A stretch of 64,000 bases of DNA from Dyadobacter jiangsuensis (GTDB taxonomy: Bacteria; Bacteroidota; Bacteroidia; Cytophagales; Spirosomataceae), in assembly GCF_003014695.1 (NCBI RefSeq), contig NZ_PYAS01000002.1, positions 62,001-126,000 on the forward strand, written 5' to 3'. Every line of letters begins with the position of its first letter. The first letter of the stretch is position 1. Made by a program: the position numbers and the translations under genes. Shown one piece after another: positions 33,766-41,571 of this stretch. Under the pieces are notes generated by a model. It did not search any database. It was not told the DNA's origin and saw only the letters and a list, made by a program, of their open reading frames with translations.

Positions 33766-35109
33766 TTATATCACCTGAGTTTTGCCAGGGATTGCCACTG
33801 GATAAAGCCCATCCGGACCCGGCAGGATTTTTGGAGAAGCATCCCATGCAAGTTTGTCAGGGAACAGGTTGATATCCGAGTTCAACGCTTCTTCCCATTT
33901 GATTTGCTTGCCCGAGTATGTCGCCATACGACCCATAATTGCCGTCATGGTACTTTTCGCGCCGTTTTCAGCATCAGCGAATTTGTATTCACCTTTTGCA
34001 ATCGCAGCGAACAGCTCATCGTGTTCTACCTGATATGGATTTCTGTAATTCGAGTTGTCGTGGTGATAAATAACGCCTCCTTTGTAGTCTTTCAGGATCG
34101 TTTTCTTATCGTCGAAGCTGTCGATACGGCCTTTCGTACCCACGAAAGCTTCGTCAACGCGGTTCCAGGTTCCTTCGAACTGGCGGCATTGGCTTGAAAT
34201 CACCGTTCCATCCGCATACACGAGGTCGAGCGTGTGGTGGTCATAAATTTCACCATAAGCCTTGCCCGTGCGTACCTGGCGGCCGCCTGAGCCTTGGATG
34301 GTGACAGGATAGCCCTGTTTCACCCAGTTCGCCACGTCGATATTGTGAACGTGCTGCTCCGAAATGTGGTCACCGCAAAGCCAGTTGAAATAATACCAGT
34401 TTCTCATTTGGTATTCCATTTCGGTCTGGTTAGGCTGGCGCTCCTTCATCCAGGGGCTGCTTCCTACCCAGTAAACCTGGCCGCCCACGATATCACCCAA
34501 GGCACCGTCGTGAATGCGTTTGATGGCCTCACGGTAGTTTGCCTGGTAGTGGCGTTGCAGACCTACTACTACGTTCAGTTTTTTCTTTTTAGCTTCTTCT
34601 GCCAATTCAAGCACTTTGCGGATACCCGGTGCATCGGTAGCAACCGGTTTTTCCATGAAAATGTGCTTGTTGTTCTTTACAGCCTCTTCGAAATGCGAAG
34701 GACGGAAGCCCGGAGGCGTTGCAAGGATCACTACATCCACATCTTTCAATGCGATGGCCTTTTTGAATGCATCGAATCCTACAAATTTCCGGTCTTCGGG
34801 TACATCCACTTTCACTTTGGTGTCAACCGGCTTTCCTGATGCGTCTTTGTATTTTTTAGCAGTCAGGTTTTTGTAAGCATCGTCGAGACGGTCCTTGAAA
34901 GCATCAGCCATGGCCACAATCTGCACGTTTTGCGTAGTGCTCAATGCCTGCGCAGCAGCACCCGTACCACGACCGCCGCAACCGATAAGTGCCACTTTGA
35001 TTGTATCACCTACCGCGCTGTTGTAGCCGTAGCCTGCGAGCGGGCTCAGGATGGCACCGCCGGCGATGAGGCCCGATGCTTTCAAAAAATTACGTCTGTT
35101 CTGTTCCAT
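33766..35109 (-). CDS. Tat-exported Gfo/Idh/MocA family oxidoreductase
   Basis: A 447-residue dehydrogenase beginning with a twin-arginine signal (MEQNRRNFLKASGLIAGGAI), so folded export to the periplasm is predicted. The Rossmann motif is ALIGCGGRGTGAAAQAL and the family signature is MEKPVATD. It is longer than cytoplasmic members and typical of exported Bacteroidota Gfo/Idh/MocA proteins. It follows a formylglycine-generating-enzyme-like gene after 25 bases, in one operon. The reaction is not known. Confidence 0.85.
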   Translation of the reverse strand: MEQNRRNFLKASGLIAGGAILSPLAGYGYNSAVGDTIKVALIGCGGRGTGAAAQALSTTQNVQIVAMADAFKDRLDDAYKNLTAKKYKDASGKPVDTKVKVDVPEDRKFVGFDAFKKAIALKDVDVVILATPPGFRPSHFEEAVKNNKHIFMEKPVATDAPGIRKVLELAEEAKKKKLNVVVGLQRHYQANYREAIKRIHDGALGDIVGGQVYWVGSSPWMKERQPNQTEMEYQMRNWYYFNWLCGDHISEQHVHNIDVANWVKQGYPVTIQGSGGRQVRTGKAYGEIYDHHTLDLVYADGTVISSQCRQFEGTWNRVDEAFVGTKGRIDSFDDKKTILKDYKGGVIYHHDNSNYRNPYQVEHDELFAAIAKGEYKFADAENGAKSTMTAIMGRMATYSGKQIKWEEALNSDINLFPDKLAWDASPKILPGPDGLYPVAIPGKTQVI

Positions 35110-35134
35110 TTCGAATTTAAGAGTTTAAATATGA

Positions 35135-36115
35135 TCAGTAGTCTTCAATCAACTTAGGGCTGTAATACGCTTTGATCTCTTCAGGGGAAGGCGTTTTAAG
35201 CGGTCGTACAACACGGAAACCCACAAATGACGCGCTGGTCATCCACCATTCCGATTTAGGCAATTGCGGGTCGAGGATTTTCCACTCAGGCTTGGAAGCT
35301 ACGCGGGCTGCACTGCGGAGATCGGCCGCTTCGTCGTCCCATGAGCCGCCGCGAACGGAGGTAGGGTAAAGTTCAGTCACAGGAGCGAATGCTTCGCCTT
35401 TGGGCTGCTTCGCATAGTAATCAGGAATGTACTGGTCAAGTGTCCATTCCATTACGTTACCGTGCATATCGTAGAGTCCCCATGCATTCGGCTTTTTTGT
35501 TCCTATTTTTTTATAAGCAGCATCGCTGTTTTTGCGGTACCATGCATATTCATCGATTTTCGCTTCGTCGAAAGAATAAGCTGTTTTTGAACCGGCGCGG
35601 CAGGCATATTCCCATTCCGCTTCGGTTGGAAGGCGGTAGAAAATGCCGGTTTTTTCATATAACCACTTGCAGAAATAGATGGCCGCATATTGCGTCATGT
35701 TAATCGCCGGATAACCCGAACGGCCCATTCCGAATGACATGTCTACATAAGGAGGGGAAGGACGTGTACTTGCGTCGGTTTTCTGAACGCTTTTGTCAGG
35801 ATCCGGGTGACGAGCGCCCATTTCCTTTTCCATATTCTTGAAAGCGTACAAATCGTAAATGTCCCAGGTGATTTCTGTTTTGCCCATCCAGAAAGGCTCT
35901 ATTTTCACCTTGTGCTGGGGACCTTCGTCGGCTCGGCGGCCTTTTTCATTGGCCGGGCTGCCCATCGTGAATTCACCGCCAGGGATCGCGACCATGTCGT
36001 ACACCTGAGGGCTACCTCCGATTTTTTGCGTGTAAGTCTTAAAATTACTGTCCTGCGCTACTGCTTTAAAACAAAGAAAAACGGTTAAGATTAGGTAAAG
36101 GGATTTTTTGGACAT
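35135..36115 (-). CDS. Formylglycine-generating-enzyme (SUMF1)-like secreted protein
   Basis: A 326-residue protein with a signal peptide (SLYLILTVFLCFKAVAQ). The SUMF1/FGE fold is seen from residue about 45: MVAIPGGEFTMGSPANEKGR, PFWMGKTEITWDIYDLYAF, RLPTEAEWEYACRAG and NAWGLYDMHGNVMEW, GGSWDD near the end. The CxxxC pair used by true formylglycine-generating enzymes is not evident, so sulfatase activation is doubtful and the fold may be a binding one (as in GldK/GldJ-type proteins). Upstream gene of an operon with the Tat-type dehydrogenase. Confidence 0.75.
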   Translation of the reverse strand: MSKKSLYLILTVFLCFKAVAQDSNFKTYTQKIGGSPQVYDMVAIPGGEFTMGSPANEKGRRADEGPQHKVKIEPFWMGKTEITWDIYDLYAFKNMEKEMGARHPDPDKSVQKTDASTRPSPPYVDMSFGMGRSGYPAINMTQYAAIYFCKWLYEKTGIFYRLPTEAEWEYACRAGSKTAYSFDEAKIDEYAWYRKNSDAAYKKIGTKKPNAWGLYDMHGNVMEWTLDQYIPDYYAKQPKGEAFAPVTELYPTSVRGGSWDDEAADLRSAARVASKPEWKILDPQLPKSEWWMTSASFVGFRVVRPLKTPSPEEIKAYYSPKLIEDY

Positions 36116-36220
36116 GATAATGAATGTGTTCAATGGAACCATCTAACTGAATATAAGTGGCAATATTAGCCTATTTACCCTATGAAAGCGAATTTTTTCT
36201 TCGTTGTTTAATATCTGTCC

Positions 36221-36228
36221 TAACTTTG
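36221..36228 (+). promoter_or_regulatory. -7 element TAACTTTG before the ABC-F gene
   Basis: TAACTTTG fits TAnnTTTG, 25 bases before the ATG at 36254. No -33 partner at the right spacing. Confidence 0.4.
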
Positions 36229-36253
36229 CATATACAGAATTTCACATTTGAAC

Positions 36254-38146
36254 ATGAATTATCTTTCGGCGGAAAATATAGCAAAGTCATTCGGTGACCG
36301 GTGGCTCTTTAAGAATATCAGTTTTGGGATCAGCAAAGGAGATAAGGTAGCGTTGATCGGGACGAACGGGACCGGAAAAACCACATTTCTGAATATCCTC
36401 ACAGGCAAGATCCCCGCCGACGAAGGGGAGGTCAGTATCCGGAAAGACATCCGCGTCGGCTACCTCGACCAAAGCCCGGCATTTGACGAATCCCTCCCGG
36501 TGCTGGAAGTGATATTTTCTTCGAATAATCCGGTAGCACAAGTAGTGAAACGCTACGAGCATGCCATCGAAAGTGATAACCACGATGAGCTTGCCCAGGT
36601 AATGGAGGATATGGACAAGTTCAATGCGTGGGATTTTGAATATAAAACGAAGGAAATTCTCGGTCGGCTCGGCATCCACCATACGGATAATGCGTATGGA
36701 ACGCTATCAGGCGGGCAACGCAAACGCGTAGCTTTGGCCAAAGTACTGCTCGAAGATCCTGATCTCCTGATTCTGGATGAACCTACCAACCACCTTGACC
36801 TCGACACCGTCGAATGGCTGGAAGAATACCTGAATACTTCGAATACGACATTGCTGGTCGTAACGCACGACCGTTACTTCCTCGATACCGTTTGCAACCA
36901 GATGCTCGAACTCGATCATGGTTCGGCATATACTTATAAAGGAAATTACTCTTACTTCCTCGAAAAGAAGGCCGAGCGTGAAGAACTCGAAGCAGCGACC
37001 ATCGACAAGGCGCGCAACCTCATGCGCAAAGAGCTGGATTGGATCAGGAGGCAACCGAAAGCGCGCGGTACCAAAGCCAAATATCGCATCGATGCATTCG
37101 AGGATTTGAAAGAGAAGGCGAGCCAGAAGAAATTTGATGTGCAAATGGAACTCAACGTGCGGACCTCGCGCCTGGGTAGCAAGATCATCGAGCTTGAAAA
37201 TATCAGTAAGGGCTTCGGCGAGCGTCAGCTGATCAAAAACTTCGAATATACTTTCCGTCGCGGTGACCGCATTGGGGTGGTTGGGAAGAATGGAATGGGC
37301 AAATCGACGCTGCTGAATATGATCACCGGCGAGTTGCAGCCTGATAAGGGCAAGATCAGCACCGGAGAAACGGTACAATTTGGGTATTACAAGCAAACGG
37401 ACCTGGTATTTAATGAAAACCAGCGCGTGATCGATATTGTAAAGGATGTGGCCGAAGTAGTGCAGCTGGGAACCGGTGAAACGGTGACGGTAGGCGTTCT
37501 GTTACAGGCATTTCTGTTCTCGCCGTCAAAGCAATATGATTTTATTTCAAAACTAAGCGGAGGAGAAAGGCGTCGTTTGCAGCTTCTATTGATTCTGATC
37601 AAACAGCCGAATTTCCTGATTCTCGATGAGCCTACGAACGATCTGGATATCGATAGTTTGAATGTGCTTGAAGAGTTCCTGCTCAACTTCCCCGGCTGTT
37701 TGATGATCGTTTCCCACGACCGTTACTTCCTCGACAGGCTCGTGCAGCATATTTTTGTGTTTGAAGGGGATGGTAAGATCAGTGATTTCCCGGGTAACTA
37801 TACCGAGCTGCGGGATTATCAGGATGAGCAGGAGGCAGAAAAGAAATTAGCGGCCAACAATGCGCCCAAGCCTGCCGCGCCCGTTGTAGTAGCTCCGAAG
37901 GAACCCGTAGCAGCTGCGCCCGCAACAACAGCTAAACGGAAGCTGAGCTATAAGGAGCAAAAGGAAATGGAGCAGTTGGAAGCGGATATTGCCAAAATGG
38001 AAGTCACGAAAACGCAGCTGGTAGAAAATCTGAATAAAGGTGGCTCTCACGAGGAACTGGCCAAATGGTCGAAACAGATAGAGGAAATCAATGACAGTCA
38101 GGCCGAGAAGGAGATGCGCTGGCTGGAACTGTCGGAAAATGCTTAA
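36254..38146 (+). CDS. ABC-F family ATPase
   Basis: A 630-residue protein with two ABC domains and no membrane helices. Domain 1 has GTNGTGKTTFLNIL, LSGGQRKRVALAK and LILDEPTNHLDLD; domain 2 has [26 protein letters not shown] and LILDEPTNDLDID. A basic linker joins them and a charged C-terminal extension with a coiled coil follows. ABC-F proteins act on ribosomes or, in the Uup subgroup, on DNA; C-terminal coiled coils like this one favour Uup-like. I use ATG 36254, supported by the nearby promoter. Confidence 0.88.
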   Translation: MNYLSAENIAKSFGDRWLFKNISFGISKGDKVALIGTNGTGKTTFLNILTGKIPADEGEVSIRKDIRVGYLDQSPAFDESLPVLEVIFSSNNPVAQVVKRYEHAIESDNHDELAQVMEDMDKFNAWDFEYKTKEILGRLGIHHTDNAYGTLSGGQRKRVALAKVLLEDPDLLILDEPTNHLDLDTVEWLEEYLNTSNTTLLVVTHDRYFLDTVCNQMLELDHGSAYTYKGNYSYFLEKKAEREELEAATIDKARNLMRKELDWIRRQPKARGTKAKYRIDAFEDLKEKASQKKFDVQMELNVRTSRLGSKIIELENISKGFGERQLIKNFEYTFRRGDRIGVVGKNGMGKSTLLNMITGELQPDKGKISTGETVQFGYYKQTDLVFNENQRVIDIVKDVAEVVQLGTGETVTVGVLLQAFLFSPSKQYDFISKLSGGERRRLQLLLILIKQPNFLILDEPTNDLDIDSLNVLEEFLLNFPGCLMIVSHDRYFLDRLVQHIFVFEGDGKISDFPGNYTELRDYQDEQEAEKKLAANNAPKPAAPVVVAPKEPVAAAPATTAKRKLSYKEQKEMEQLEADIAKMEVTKTQLVENLNKGGSHEELAKWSKQIEEINDSQAEKEMRWLELSENA

Positions 38147-38199
38147 TTTTAAAAGTCAACAAACCCGTAGCCGCGCTTCGGTAGCCGTGGACAGCTAGT

Positions 38200-38233
38200 C
38201 ATGCACTGCTGATCGCAGGCCAGCAGCAGCATG
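38200..38233 (+). other. GC-rich stem-loop between the ABC-F gene and dedA
   Basis: CATGC and CTGCTG around an extra A (38200-38211) pair with CAGCAG and GCATG (38221-38233). It sits in a compact 112-base GC-rich gap that also contains two similar GTAGCCG segments (38168, 38182). It may be an RNA structure; there is no T-run. Confidence 0.35.
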
Positions 38234-38258
38234 CGAGCGAACTCTCAGATCATAGATT

Positions 38259-38891
38259 ATGGATTCAATTGTCGAGTTTTTCCAATACATTGTTAATTCA
38301 GAGGAAATCATCCGTACCGGCGGACTTCTGGTGATTACGTTCATTGTATTTGCGGAAAACGGCCTGTTTTTCGCGTTCTTTCTGCCAGGCGACTACCTTG
38401 TTTTCCTGGCCGGGGTGTTCTGCGGCACCGGCATCCTCGACGTGCCGATCCTCATTTTGCTAACGAGCATGCTGACGGCCGCGATATTAGGCTCGCTGGT
38501 CGGGTATGTATTCGGGAAGTATTTCGGTGATTTTTTCAAAAACCGGCCGGATTCTTTTTTCTTCAAGAAAAAACACATCGAAACCACGCATAATTACTTT
38601 GAAAAATATGGAAGCCGAACGCTTATTATCAGCCGGTTTCTGCCTATCGTGCGCACATTCGCACCTATTCTCGCGGGACTGGTGAAAATGTCTTTTCCTT
38701 CATTTCTGATCAATAACGTAGTGGGTGGGGCGATCTGGATCTTCACATTGACCGGTGGCGGCTACCTTTTTGGCGAAAAATTCCCCTGGATCGTGGATTA
38801 TGTGCAGTACATTATTCTCTTCTTCCTGGCGATCACGACTTTCACGGTCATCAAGGGTTATCTGAATGCGCGGAAAGGTATGGCGGAATAA
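38259..38891 (+). CDS. DedA-family membrane protein
   Basis: A 210-residue inner-membrane protein of the DedA family, which act in membrane lipid recycling and proton-gradient maintenance. The signature is visible: ENGLFFAFFLPGDYLVFLAG near the start and SRFLPIVRTFAPILAGLVKM in the middle, with a Gly-rich region and C-terminal helices. Full length. Its stop lies 4 bases from the end of a convergent regulator gene. Confidence 0.9.
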   Translation: MDSIVEFFQYIVNSEEIIRTGGLLVITFIVFAENGLFFAFFLPGDYLVFLAGVFCGTGILDVPILILLTSMLTAAILGSLVGYVFGKYFGDFFKNRPDSFFFKKKHIETTHNYFEKYGSRTLIISRFLPIVRTFAPILAGLVKMSFPSFLINNVVGGAIWIFTLTGGGYLFGEKFPWIVDYVQYIILFFLAITTFTVIKGYLNARKGMAE

Positions 38892-38895
38892 TGCA

Positions 38896-39165
38896 TTAGG
38901 CAGGGACCGGTAGTACTTTTCCCGCTTTATGCATCTTCTGTTTCGGCAAGGCGGATTTCCCTTTAAATAATACCGTAACGACAAGCGATATATCGAGCTG
39001 CAAGCTGATCGCCAGCTTTTGCAAGATCTGTATGTCGAGCTTTCTCTTATTGTTCTCGATTCTGTTGACGACCGAGGCGGACACGTTCAAATTAATTCCC
39101 AGCGCCTCCTGGGAAAGCCCTGCCCATTCCCTCAACTTCCTGAAATTACTTCCAAAATCTGTCAT
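38896..39165 (-). CDS. XRE-family transcriptional regulator
   Basis: An 89-residue helix-turn-helix protein. The HTH is at about residues 9-65: FRKLREWAGLSQEALGINLN, with VSASVVNRIENNKRKLDIQIL as the recognition part. A short basic C-terminal tail (LFKGKSALPKQKMHKAGK) lacks a second domain. It has a good promoter (39192-39221) and a hairpin (39250-39283) upstream that may be its own operator. The target genes are unknown. Confidence 0.85.
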   Translation of the reverse strand: MTDFGSNFRKLREWAGLSQEALGINLNVSASVVNRIENNKRKLDIQILQKLAISLQLDISLVVTVLFKGKSALPKQKMHKAGKVLPVPA

Positions 39166-39191
39166 AGTGTGCTTCGTTATGAGTGGCTTGA

Positions 39192-39221
39192 CAAATTTAG
39201 CGGCTTTTTGAAATTGCCAAA
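39192..39221 (-). promoter_or_regulatory. Promoter TTTG-N18-TAAATTTG for the XRE gene
   Basis: On the minus strand TTTG (39221-39218), 18 bases and TAAATTTG (39199-39192), close to the TTTG-N19-TAnnTTTG consensus. Transcription would begin near 39186, about 20 bases before the start at 39165. Confidence 0.65.
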
Positions 39222-39249
39222 CAGCCTGTGCCTTTTCCCTTCAATTATG

Positions 39250-39283
39250 TGCGGAAACCGCAAGTACCCCTGCGATTTCCGCA
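39250..39283. promoter_or_regulatory. Stem-loop/dyad 30 bases upstream of the XRE promoter
   Basis: TGCGGAAACCGCA (39250-39262) and TGCGATTTCCGCA (39271-39283) pair at 12 of 13 positions around an 8-base loop. It has no T-run. It lies about 30 bases beyond the XRE -33 element in the 310-base gap to the next gene. A regulator site or RNA structure; undecided. The rest of the gap holds nothing else I can identify. Confidence 0.5.
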
Positions 39284-39475
39284 ACAGCACCCGGCAAGTA
39301 ATTCATTTGCTTTGTGAGGTAGTTTCACATAACGCGAAATGAGATGGGTAATTCATCAACAAACTTGAACCGCAATGCATTGAATGGGGGCATTATGCGC
39401 GATAATGCTCTCACCGTGGCCTGCTGTAAAACAGGGCCCGCCTGGTCAGGGGTATTTGTTAAATGGATATTGAGT

Positions 39476-40045
39476 ATGCAAGGCTGGATGAAACGCTACT
39501 TAATTTCGGCGCCCTTATTCTTGCTTTCTGCTTTTTCAGCCGTCTTGGCACAAAAGCCGTACTTCTTAGTACAATCTGTCGAAACAAAACATACCGTCAA
39601 AGTCAAAAAAGGTCAGTTTATACAATGCATTCAAAAGAATGCCTTTGGGCAGGAGGAGTTTGTTTTTGGAGAGGTCACGGTGATAAGACACGATGGCGTT
39701 ATGTTGCGGGATAACCCTTACATTCCCGGGAGCGGCGGTTTCGTTTTTTATGAGGACATTGTCAATATCGACAAAATCAAACTCCTGAAGCGAATTATGC
39801 TGCCGGCATGTGTCGCCGGTATTGCACTTGGAGGGTTGACGGTAGCTTTTCAGCTTTCAAAGCCAGTTTATCGGCCTTTGGGAGGTATTGCCACGTATTA
39901 CGTGATGTATCGCGCCGTCAAACGCAAAAGAAAATCCCTATTTGAAAATCGCATCCCGGAGGCGGTGATTTTGATTCCTCCGGGCGTGTCGGCGCAGGAG
40001 GACTATTATTTCAGACCATTATCCTCTTTAAACCAGCCCGAATAA
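39476..40045 (+). CDS. Uncharacterised exported/membrane protein
   Basis: A 189-residue protein from ATG 39476 (ATG 39488 is also possible) with a signal peptide ending in AVLAQ and a membrane helix (RIMLPACVAGIALGGLTVAF) near the middle, followed by a basic stretch (YRAVKRKRKSLFENR). Beta-rich region QSVETKHTVKVKKGQFIQCI precedes the helix. No family recognised. Its last 40 bases overlap the end of the convergent carbonic-anhydrase-like gene, so one of the two ends may be shorter than drawn. Confidence 0.5.
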   Translation: MQGWMKRYLISAPLFLLSAFSAVLAQKPYFLVQSVETKHTVKVKKGQFIQCIQKNAFGQEEFVFGEVTVIRHDGVMLRDNPYIPGSGGFVFYEDIVNIDKIKLLKRIMLPACVAGIALGGLTVAFQLSKPVYRPLGGIATYYVMYRAVKRKRKSLFENRIPEAVILIPPGVSAQEDYYFRPLSSLNQPE

Positions 40046-40533
40046 ATCAGGTAATTATTAGCGGTCCGATCAATAGCCGCATTTAGCTCCGGTGAAACGT
40101 CTTTCAGATATTTGGCGGGATTCCCGGCGTAAATGGTACCAGGCGGCACTTTGGTACTCTGGGTAACAATGGCTCCGGCGGCGATGATGGCCCCTTCGCC
40201 TACAACGGCCCCGTCCATCACAATGGCGCCCATTCCGATCAAAACGTGGTCTTCGATCGTGCAGCCATGCACGATGGCGTTGTGCGCGATGGAAACGTAA
40301 TTCCCGATCGTGGTAGCGAATCGCTGGTAGGTACAGTGGATCACGGCGCCGTCCTGGACATTGGAATGATGCCCGATGCGGATACTGTTTACGTCGCCGC
40401 GGATCACCGCGTTGAACCATACAGTGCAATTTTCGCCCATCACCACGTCGCCCACAATGGTAGCGTTTTCTGCAAACCAGCAACTCTCGTCGTAGGTAGG
40501 GTGATGTCCGCGGACAGGTTTTATCAATGCCAT
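40006..40533 (-). CDS. Gamma-carbonic-anhydrase-family protein
   Basis: A 175-residue left-handed beta-helix protein with hexapeptide repeats. The metal histidines of the family are in RIGHHSNVQDGAVIHCTY and VSIAHNAIVHGCTIEDHVLIG, and the repeat IGMGAIVMDGAVVGEGAIIA follows. Members either hydrate carbon dioxide or act as acetyltransferase-like proteins of unknown function (YrdA/PaaY). Normal length. Its end overlaps the convergent gene by 40 bases. Confidence 0.85.
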   Translation of the reverse strand: MALIKPVRGHHPTYDESCWFAENATIVGDVVMGENCTVWFNAVIRGDVNSIRIGHHSNVQDGAVIHCTYQRFATTIGNYVSIAHNAIVHGCTIEDHVLIGMGAIVMDGAVVGEGAIIAAGAIVTQSTKVPPGTIYAGNPAKYLKDVSPELNAAIDRTANNYLIYSGWFKEDNGLK

Positions 40534-40623
40534 GATCTTATTTTTATTATATTTTGGGCAATATCCGTTTTTCAGTGCGAAAAATAAATATATTTCGTTG
40601 TTGAATTAACAATTTGCCTAGCC

Positions 40624-41184
40624 ATGCCGTCAGCTGCGAAAGTTTCAAAAGGAAGCTTGCTCATCGCCAAGCCGTTTTTGGGCGATCCCAATTTTGAAAG
40701 GGGGGTTATCCTTATGTGCGAACATAACGAACAGGGAAGTTTCGGTTTTGTGCTCAACCAAACCACCGACTTGTTCCTGGGCGATGTGCTGGACGAAACC
40801 ATTTATCAGGACATCACGCTTCACCTCGGCGGTCCCGTCGAGAAAAACACATTGCATTTCATCCACCGCCGCCCCGACCTCGTTGCCGGAGGAACGGAGA
40901 TTATGAAAGACGTTTATTGGGGTGGTGACTTTGAAAATGTAAAAACACTGCTGAACCTGAATACGCTGAAACAGGAAGACGTCATGTTCTTCATCGGCTA
41001 CTCCGGATGGAGCGGCGGGCAGCTCGACGAGGAGATCAAGCAAGATTCATGGATCGTTTCCAGCACCAATTCCGACTTCCTGTTCTCGACACCGGCAGGG
41101 AATTTTTGGCGCGAAATTCTTCGCAATATGGGCGGTGAATATCGTTCCATTGCCCATTATCCCATCGACCCGCGTCTTAACTGA
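40624..41184 (+). CDS. YqgE/AlgH family protein
   Basis: A 186-residue protein of the YqgE/AlgH (UPF0301) family. Conserved pieces include GSLLIAKPFLGDPNFERGVI, GSFGFVLNQTTDLFLGDVL and FIGYSGWSGGQLDEEIKQDS. The family is cytoplasmic and of unclear function. Full length, isolated between the carbonic-anhydrase-like gene and a small convergent gene. Confidence 0.88.
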   Translation: MPSAAKVSKGSLLIAKPFLGDPNFERGVILMCEHNEQGSFGFVLNQTTDLFLGDVLDETIYQDITLHLGGPVEKNTLHFIHRRPDLVAGGTEIMKDVYWGGDFENVKTLLNLNTLKQEDVMFFIGYSGWSGGQLDEEIKQDSWIVSSTNSDFLFSTPAGNFWREILRNMGGEYRSIAHYPIDPRLN

Positions 41185-41189
41185 TCCTG

Positions 41190-41411
41190 TTAGTTAGGCT
41201 GGTTCAAGCCTCTCACCGACTCATAATCCGACTTGATCCGCGCAACCTCGTGGGTAAGGAAATGCTGTAACTCTTCATTGAAGATCTTTTTTTCGTCATC
41301 AGGCAATGAGGCGTACAAATCTTTCAATTCCTGATTGATCGCCGCTCTCTCCTGGTCGGTTCCTGCATTCATCGAGCGGATGTGGAACCGTTTGAAATCG
41401 TATTTAGGCAT
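41190..41411 (-). CDS. Small charged protein of unknown function
   Basis: A 73-residue cytoplasmic protein rich in acidic and basic residues, predicted mostly helical (GTDQERAAINQELKDLYASL). No motif recognised. The -7 element TATTTTTG (41439-41432, minus strand) with TTCG 19 bases upstream is a good partial promoter match. It converges on the YqgE gene. Confidence 0.55.
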   Translation of the reverse strand: MPKYDFKRFHIRSMNAGTDQERAAINQELKDLYASLPDDEKKIFNEELQHFLTHEVARIKSDYESVRGLNQPN

Positions 41412-41431
41412 AACAGAGATAGTATAAGGTG

Positions 41432-41462
41432 CAAAAATACCGAAAACCGCTTAGCTGTCGAA
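41432..41462 (-). promoter_or_regulatory. Promoter TTCG-N19-TATTTTTG of the small protein gene
   Basis: On the minus strand TATTTTTG (41439-41432) with TTCG at 41462-41459, 19 bases upstream, three of four bases of TTTG. It starts transcription about 15 bases before the gene at 41411. Confidence 0.5.
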
Positions 41463-41535
41463 ATCAACCTTCATTCATTCCTGGCAAACATTCATCCAAA
41501 ATCCCGGCTGCCTGCTGAACGTGAAAGACTTTGCA

Positions 41536-41543
41536 TATGTTTG
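41536..41543 (+). promoter_or_regulatory. -7 element TATGTTTG before the metallophosphoesterase gene
   Basis: TATGTTTG fits TAnnTTTG, 28 bases before the ATG at 41572. No -33 partner. Confidence 0.35.
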
Positions 41544-41571
41544 TCGTTGATATGACAACTATCATTTTAAA

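Noticed and set aside
38147..38258. Possible tRNA or small structured RNA
   Set aside because: No TTCGANNC loop, acceptor stem or CCA-like end can be found; only a plain stem-loop remains.
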